Assembly: GCA_041181065.1 (NCBI GenBank)
Contig: JBEGQI010000032.1
Location: forward strand, 1-10,328
DNA from: DSYF01 sp041181065
GTDB taxonomy: Bacteria; Verrucomicrobiota; Verrucomicrobiia; Limisphaerales; DSYF01
Length of the DNA: 10,328 nucleotides
Direction of reading: 5' to 3'
Shown here: one piece after another, positions 6,943-10,328 of the stretch
Layout: every line of letters begins with the position of its first letter
How positions within the stretch are numbered: position 1 is the first letter of the stretch
Made by a program: the position numbers and the translations under genes
Notes under the pieces: generated by a model
What the model saw: only the letters and a program-made list of their open reading frames with translations
Told to the model about the DNA's origin: nothing
The model's database searches: none

Positions 6943-7401
6943 TTACGCGGTCGCCTCCGTGGGCTGGGCCTTCGCGCTGCAGCGAATGTGGGCGGGGCGG
7001 TAGGTGGAATACTTCTCGTGCGGGTCGGTGTTGCTGCTGAGGCTGAACTTGCCGCAGGGGTGCTGCCACGCCTGGCGTTCGCGATTCCAGTGAAACCCAA
7101 GCTGCGCCAACTGCTGGCGCATCTCGGCGGCGGGCTGCTCCTTGAACGTCACCCAAACCCACTTGCCAACCACCTCGGCCAAGCGATACGCGGCGGGCAA
7201 CTGCGTGTGCAAAAGGTTCAACACCTTTGGTGTGGGCAAAGTCCGGTTCTTCTTCCGAGCTTCCGAATCAATCGGCAGGCGATTGTCTTTCTTCTCCACA
7301 GGCGCGGCTGCGCTCTGTGCTTCGGTGTTGGTGTTAGTCGGAACCACCTGTGCGGATCGGCTCCCGAGCTCTTCAATTTTGTTTTGTGATTTGGTTTTCA
7401 T
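6943..7401 (-). CDS. Hypothetical mobile-element protein, 152 aa
   Basis: First gene of the leftward cargo operon. The N-terminal 55 residues are low-complexity and polar (Lys, Thr, Asn, Ala). The folded part follows: YRLAEVVGKWVWVTFKEQP, then QQLAQLGFHWNRERQAWQHP. Short domains with this Gly-Phe-x-Trp-Asn-x-x-x-x-x-Trp pattern occur, as I recall, in plasmid proteins of unknown role, sometimes beside ArdC-type antirestriction genes. The C-terminus is polar and has one Cys pair too far apart for a standard zinc knuckle. The start ATG at 7401 is preceded by an A-rich tract rather than a ribosome-binding site. No clear promoter was found upstream. Confidence 0.7.
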   Translation of the reverse strand: MKTKSQNKIEELGSRSAQVVPTNTNTEAQSAAAPVEKKDNRLPIDSEARKKNRTLPTPKVLNLLHTQLPAAYRLAEVVGKWVWVTFKEQPAAEMRQQLAQLGFHWNRERQAWQHPCGKFSLSSNTDPHEKYSTYRPAHIRCSAKAQPTEATA

Positions 7402-7689
7402 GGTCTTTTTTTTGTGTGCCTGCTGTGCGTCTTCGGTCCGTCGCTCTTCACAAAAAGCCGAGCCCCCAGCCCTCCTTGCGGGAAGTGCGCTTCAGAAGGG
7501 GCCCGCAAAGGCAGGCTGGGTTTGGAGGGCGAGGCGTGGAGAGCGACGGCAGAGGACAAACCGGCAGAGCAAAAAGGACCTGAAAACTCCGGGGCGTGGT
7601 CGTGTGACACGGCCACGCCATGATTCGAGCGAAGCGAGCCAACTGATCTGATTCCGGTTTCAGCCGCGCGTCACTAACTCAACTGCGAA
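7402..7689. other. Non-coding stretch with two stem-loops
   Basis: No credible gene. A long imperfect stem pairs 7465-7482 with 7502-7520 and encloses a small hairpin, GAAG-TGCG-CTTC. A 12-bp stem, 7593-7604 with 7608-7619, has a three-base loop and one T.G position (T7600 with G7612) that would be a G.U pair in plus-strand RNA. The minus-strand operon promoter should lie here, but I could not place it. Confidence 0.5.
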
Positions 7690-7727
7690 GCTCGGGCACT
7701 GGCATGAGGGATGCCCGCCCGCTGGGG

Positions 7728-7837
7728 CATAATGCAACTTTGTGCGTAGCTTTATTCCAGGCTGAGAGGGGCCGCGAAGCGGAGAGCCTCAGCCGTCCGG
7801 AATAAAGTAAGCCCTGCGTCGCACAAAGTTCGTTATG
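7728..7837. repeat. 110-bp imperfect palindrome, attC-like in shape
   Basis: Outer arms CATAA (7728-7732) and TTATG (7833-7837) are separated by unequal spacers (three and two bases) from 11-bp arms AACTTTGTGCG (7736-7746) and CGCACAAAGTT (7820-7830). Inside are TTTATTCC with GGAATAAA, GGCTGAG with CTCAGCC, and a CCGC-GAA-GCGG tip. The two-box layout with an unpaired base resembles an integron attC fold, but the outer box departs from the usual GTTRRRY/RYYYAAC consensus. Confidence 0.6.
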
Positions 7838-8627
7838 TCACAGCGTCGGCGAGCAAGGCACACCGCCAGACGCACAGCGAATACTTGCAGCGAGCATCGT
7901 TTCGGTGTGCCGACCCTCATGCCAGTGCCTGAGCGGAGCACAGCAACAGAAAGCGCGGTGTTTGCGTCAGTCACCGGCGGTCACCAGACCGCCGCTACGG
8001 CCTCACTGCCTTCGGCGCGGATGGCGGAGGAACGAGCTGCCGCCGCGCCGGGGTGGAGGGAGCGCGAGCGGTGCCGTTCCGCAGCCATCCGCGCCGAGGG
8101 CAGTCCAACAATGGGAACGACTGAGAGTCTGATGGCAACGAAGGCCCAGACGCGGAGCGGAGCGAGCATCGTCGCCGGAGGGTTCGCGCAACGCAGTGAA
8201 GCGAATGCCATCAGTCTCTCGGAGTTGGGGCGATCGCTTTCGCTGTCTTTGGGTCGCGCACGAATGTCTGCATCGGCAGTCTCGCCAGTTGCCGCACCCG
8301 GAACGAAACGGAAGCGGTCTGCGGAGCCTGCGCAGCAGATGCGTGAGTGGAGTGAAGTGGTCGGCAAGCTGGCGAGTCTGCCGTCGTGCGCCGCGAACAG
8401 TCCCGCGACTTGCGCGCATGCGCCGCCGGGTGGACGGGGAACGTGCGAGCCGCACCGGCGAGCAACGTGGCGGCAAACGCAGCGGCTGGGCGCGGGTCTG
8501 TGAGCGCGGGGTGCCAGCGGCACTTGCCTTGATGTCCCCCGCAATGGTGACTGTCGTCTCGTGGTTTTGCGTGTAGGTTGGCTGCGTTCCAAGTTTCTGC
8601 GCGCAAGCGCACCACCAACCCCACGAG

Positions 8628-8656
8628 AAGGGCCGGACGCAAGTCCGGCTCTTTTT
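8628..8656 (+). terminator. Intrinsic terminator with GCAA loop
   Basis: An 11-bp stem (8628-8638 with 8643-8653, one G.U) closes the GCAA tetraloop and leads into a T-tract up to 8656. No protein-coding frame ends here in a convincing way, so it terminates either a non-coding transcript or nothing obvious. Confidence 0.75.
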
Positions 8657-9491
8657 GGTTTCTGAGTTCAAGGCGAACCGGAACGCAGTGAAGGTTCGCC
8701 GTCGCGAGCGAAGCGAGGTTGCGTCACACCATCTGAACCAGCCGCGCCTGGCAGGCGAAGCCGAAGGCAGCGATTCAATTTCCTCCGCCGGACAGCGCAC
8801 ATAAAGCGGTTCGAGCAATACAGACGGGTAGGCTGGATGTGGGACTGCCGAACGTGGTGGCGCGTGAACGTGCGCGCGGTCAGCGAAAAGACCGCTGACC
8901 GCGACATTCGAATACCTGTGAAGCGGTCTGGTGCCGGCCTCGTAGATGTGCTCTGCACCAACTATGGCCGGCATGAGCGTCGGCGGTCGCGCGCGGGAGC
9001 AGACATGGAATTGGAGCGGCGTGAATCAGAGCGCGCCTCGAATTGCTGGTTCGCGCAGTGCCAGTGTGGCGGCCTCTCGCAATTGGTCTGGGCCGCCGCA
9101 CGAACGGAGCAAAGTTCCGGCGCACTCGAAGTTGTGTCAGGAGCGGCGAGGCGGGAACGAGTCTTCAAAATAGTCCGGTCGGGCGGTGAGACGATCAACT
9201 GCTCCTGGCGGCGTGAGGTCCGAACGGCAAGGGTCTCACAAATTCATAGGACCGATGAGAGGAATAGGACGAATGACGTTGAGGACGGCTCAAAGGGACT
9301 GTTTTCAGGCGTGAAAATATGGAATCGCCTTATTTGCGTTTTGAGCCATTTGTGAAAATAGTGGCGGGTGCGAACCTGCACGGACGAACTGATTGATGTG
9401 GGAAGGATACTTCAAGTGTGGCTTGAACTACTGCGCCGATTACAAATAGCACTGTGAAAATGCACCAAGTTGAACGGGGATGAGGCAGCTA
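8657..9491. other. Non-coding, hairpin-rich tract upstream of higBA
   Basis: No credible protein gene: the frames present are rich in Arg, Cys and Trp and match nothing I know. Stem-loops are frequent: 8672-8679 with 8693-8700; a perfect 11-bp stem 8875-8885 with 8893-8903; a multi-part stem 8932-8973; 9287-9294 with 9340-9347, enclosing TTTTCA-GGCG-TGAAAA (9302-9317); and TTCAAG-TGTGG-CTTGAA (9411-9427). A short direct repeat, ataggac followed by gaatga or cgatga, lies at 9246-9258 and 9264-9276. Confidence 0.5.
8728..8768 (+). repeat. 41-bp direct repeat, copy 1
   Basis: Identical over 41 bp to 10281-10321, beginning ACCATCTGAACCAGCCGCGC and ending GAAGCCGAAGGC. It contains a small palindrome, CGCCTG-G-CAGGCG. 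One mismatch later the match resumes with GCG. The pair brackets a 1.5-kb segment that contains higBA. Confidence 0.9.
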
Positions 9492-9524
9492 ATAACGCTT
9501 GCCGTTAATACCGTCTGGCGTTAT
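9490..9524. promoter_or_regulatory. Putative higBA operator
   Basis: Three TAACG-type half-sites sit directly before the toxin gene: ATAACGC (9492-9498), CCGTTAAT (9502-9509) and GCGTTAT (9518-9524). The first and third form a perfect inverted pair. HigA-type antitoxins usually repress their own promoter through palindromes in this position. TTGAAC at 9470 and TAATAA at 9490 could be promoter elements, but their spacing of 14 bp is short. Confidence 0.4.
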
Positions 9525-9537
9525 GGTTCGGAGCAGA

Positions 9538-9816
9538 ATGATTGAGAACTTCGCGTGTGCGGAGACGGAAAAGATATTCCACGGGCAGGTGTCGCGGCGG
9601 CTGCCGAACGACATCCAAAGAACGGCCCGGCGGAAATTGCTGCAACTGCATGCCGCGGTGCAATTGCAGGATATGGCCGTGCCGCCGGGAAACCGGTTGG
9701 AGGCGTTGAAGGGCGGGCGGGGCGGGCAGCACAGTATCCGGATCAACGATCAATGGCGGATTTGCTTCCGCTGGGAATCGGGCGCACACGAAGTGGAAAT
9801 CGTGGACTACCATTAA
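9538..9816 (+). CDS. higB: HigB-type toxin (RelE superfamily), 92 aa
   Basis: Toxin of a type II toxin-antitoxin pair, expected to be a ribosome-dependent mRNA endonuclease. The start MIENFACAETEKIF at 9538 matches the usual N-terminus of the family and has GGAG four bases upstream; earlier in-frame starts at 9499 and 9523 are less likely. Hallmarks of the family are all present: LPNDIQ, a helix RRKLLQLHAA, VPPGNRLEALKG, SIRINDQWRICFRW and the terminal EIVDYH. The C-terminal Asp-Tyr-His corresponds to active-site residues known in HigB. The length is typical and no damage is visible. The antitoxin gene follows six bases after the stop, giving the toxin-first order characteristic of higBA. Confidence 0.95.
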   Translation: MIENFACAETEKIFHGQVSRRLPNDIQRTARRKLLQLHAAVQLQDMAVPPGNRLEALKGGRGGQHSIRINDQWRICFRWESGAHEVEIVDYH

Positions 9817-9822
9817 GACGTT

Positions 9823-10125
9823 ATGAAAAACAAACTGCTGGCCAACATCACGCCGGGCGAAATTTTGGAAGAGGATTTCTTGAAGCCGATGGGCCTGAGC
9901 CAGTATCGGCTGGCGAAGGACATTGGCGTGCCGGCGCGCCGTATCAACGAGATCGTCAAGGGCGTGCGTTCCATTACAGCCGACACGGCGCTGCGCCTGG
10001 GACGGTATTTCAAGATGTCGCCGCAGTTCTGGCTGAATCTGCAAACCCACCGCGATCTGGAAGTTGAAGAAGAACGATTGGGGCGGCGGTTGGAACGGGA
10101 AGTCAGGGTGCTAGCGGTGGCGTAA
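9823..10125 (+). CDS. higA: HigA-type antitoxin (XRE helix-turn-helix), 100 aa
   Basis: Antitoxin and autorepressor partner of HigB. Residues about 24-47 (LSQYRLAKDIGVPARRINEI) form an XRE-type helix-turn-helix. They are followed by the family signature ITADTALRLGRYFKMSPQFW and LNLQTHRDLE. The C-terminal tail is charged and helical. The N-terminal NITPGEILEEDFLKPMGLS is also typical of HigA. The start is six bases after the higB stop, so the pair is co-transcribed and probably translationally coupled. It should bind palindromes upstream of higB, where three TAACG half-sites are visible. It appears intact and of usual length. Such modules are common on mobile elements, where they stabilise the host segment. 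Confidence 0.95.
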   Translation: MKNKLLANITPGEILEEDFLKPMGLSQYRLAKDIGVPARRINEIVKGVRSITADTALRLGRYFKMSPQFWLNLQTHRDLEVEEERLGRRLEREVRVLAVA

Positions 10126-10148
10126 TGCCGGTGTGGTCAGGTTTTTTG

Positions 10149-10186
10149 CGACCCGCTGACGCAAGTCAGCGGGTCGTGTTGCTTTT
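10149..10186 (+). terminator. higBA terminator
   Basis: A perfect 12-bp stem, CGACCCGCTGAC (10149-10160) with its complement (10165-10176), closes a GCAA loop and is followed by TGTTGCTTTT. It lies 24 bp after the higA stop codon on the same strand. Confidence 0.75.
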
Positions 10187-10226
10187 CAGCGCCCGAAGGC
10201 GCGGCACGATTAGTCAAGTTATCAGA

Positions 10227-10328
10227 CCAGCACCGTGCTGGCCCTCCAACATCCACTCGCAACGCGAGCGGGCATCGTCAACCATCTGAACCAGCCGCGC
10301 CTGGCAGGCGAAGCCGAAGGCGGCGCTT
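10227..10328. other. Hairpins leading into the second repeat copy
   Basis: CCAGCA-CCG-TGCTGG (10227-10241) and CTCGC-AAC-GCGAG form small stem-loops before the second 41-bp repeat. No gene is seen up to the window edge. Confidence 0.4.
10281..10321 (+). repeat. 41-bp direct repeat, copy 2
   Basis: Exact copy of 8728-8768 in the same orientation, 1,553 bp downstream. It is preceded by a terminator and short hairpins, like copy 1. It runs almost to the window edge, so the full repeat may be longer. Confidence 0.9.

Larger units (their letters stand above)
7690..8656 (+). ncRNA. Hypothetical large structured RNA ending in an intrinsic terminator
   Basis: About 970 bases form a near-continuous series of helices. 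7690-7710 pairs with 7914-7934 (20 of 21 Watson-Crick), enclosing two sub-hairpins: 7728-7837, and about 7856-7912. Then come 7976-7993; 8005-8025 with 8084-8104 (20 of 21); 8121-8137 with 8206-8222; 8274-8293 with 8363-8383, plus 8256-8263 with 8384-8391; 8391-8407 with 8491-8509; 8511-8523; and 8557-8628 with a GCAA loop. A terminator follows at once. In three of these helices an irregular pair is T.G read on the plus strand (8011.8098, 8122.8221, 7694.7930), which would be G.U in plus-strand RNA. Long frames crossing the region look non-protein-like. No promoter was identified. Alternatives are dispersed palindromic repeats or recombination-site arrays. Confidence 0.4.

Noticed and set aside
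7593..7619. Additional GTGACAC iteron near the cargo operon start
   Set aside because: The shared heptamer is explained by the 12-bp hairpin there, and it lacks the CCC extension and the 21-bp spacing.
7835..8503. Plus-strand open frame of 222 codons
   Set aside because: Arg/Ala/Ser-rich with no recognisable domain, and it runs through consecutive long inverted repeats, which explain the open frame better than a protein does.
8003..8974. Minus-strand open frame of 323 codons
   Set aside because: Crosses a plus-strand terminator and many palindromes; composition is very rich in Arg, Pro, Ser and Thr and it has no family resemblance.
8837..9355. Plus-strand open frame of 172 codons before higBA
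   Set aside because: High Arg/Cys/Trp content, no domain and no ribosome-binding site; part of the hairpin-rich tract.

Overview
The window looks like one end of an integrative genetic element in a moderately G+C-rich bacterium, followed by a hairpin-rich non-coding tract and a toxin-antitoxin module. The integrase and the general style of the orphan proteins remind me of Verrucomicrobiota (Pedosphaera/Limisphaera-like soil lineages). That is an impression from protein flavour, not a search result. No rRNA, tRNA, CRISPR array or complete insertion sequence is visible.

Layout. Positions 2-1906 (+) hold a tyrosine recombinase, cut by the left edge, and an unrecognised 256-residue protein behind it. 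Positions 1925-4389 (-) hold a two-gene unit: a small helix-turn-helix protein and a 737-residue TOPRIM plus P-loop primase-helicase, joined by an ATGA overlap. Positions 4391-4950 have no convincing gene but are full of ordered repeats: two repeat families on a 21-bp pitch, a 17-bp inverted repeat around an AT-rich stretch, a perfect 12-bp palindrome, and an 11-bp periodic array. I read this as a likely replication origin and control region for the primase-helicase. Positions 4931-5163 (+) are a short frame with a terminase-like motif that ends in a textbook terminator. Positions 5220-7401 (-) carry six small closely packed genes, one resembling DUF6573, probably mobile-element cargo.

Positions 7402-9490 contain no credible protein gene. 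They hold a nearly unbroken chain of long stem-loops. From about 7690 to 8656 the chain ends in an intrinsic terminator, and four helix irregularities become G.U pairs only if the plus strand is transcribed, so a large structured RNA is a reasonable hypothesis. Positions 9538-10125 (+) encode a clear HigB toxin and HigA antitoxin, preceded by palindromic half-sites and followed by a terminator. A 41-bp exact direct repeat lies on each side of the higBA segment (8728-8768 and 10281-10321).

Taken together, integrase, HTH protein, primase-helicase and an iteron-like origin resemble the core of phage satellites or other self-replicating integrative elements. The small cargo genes and higBA would be accessory.
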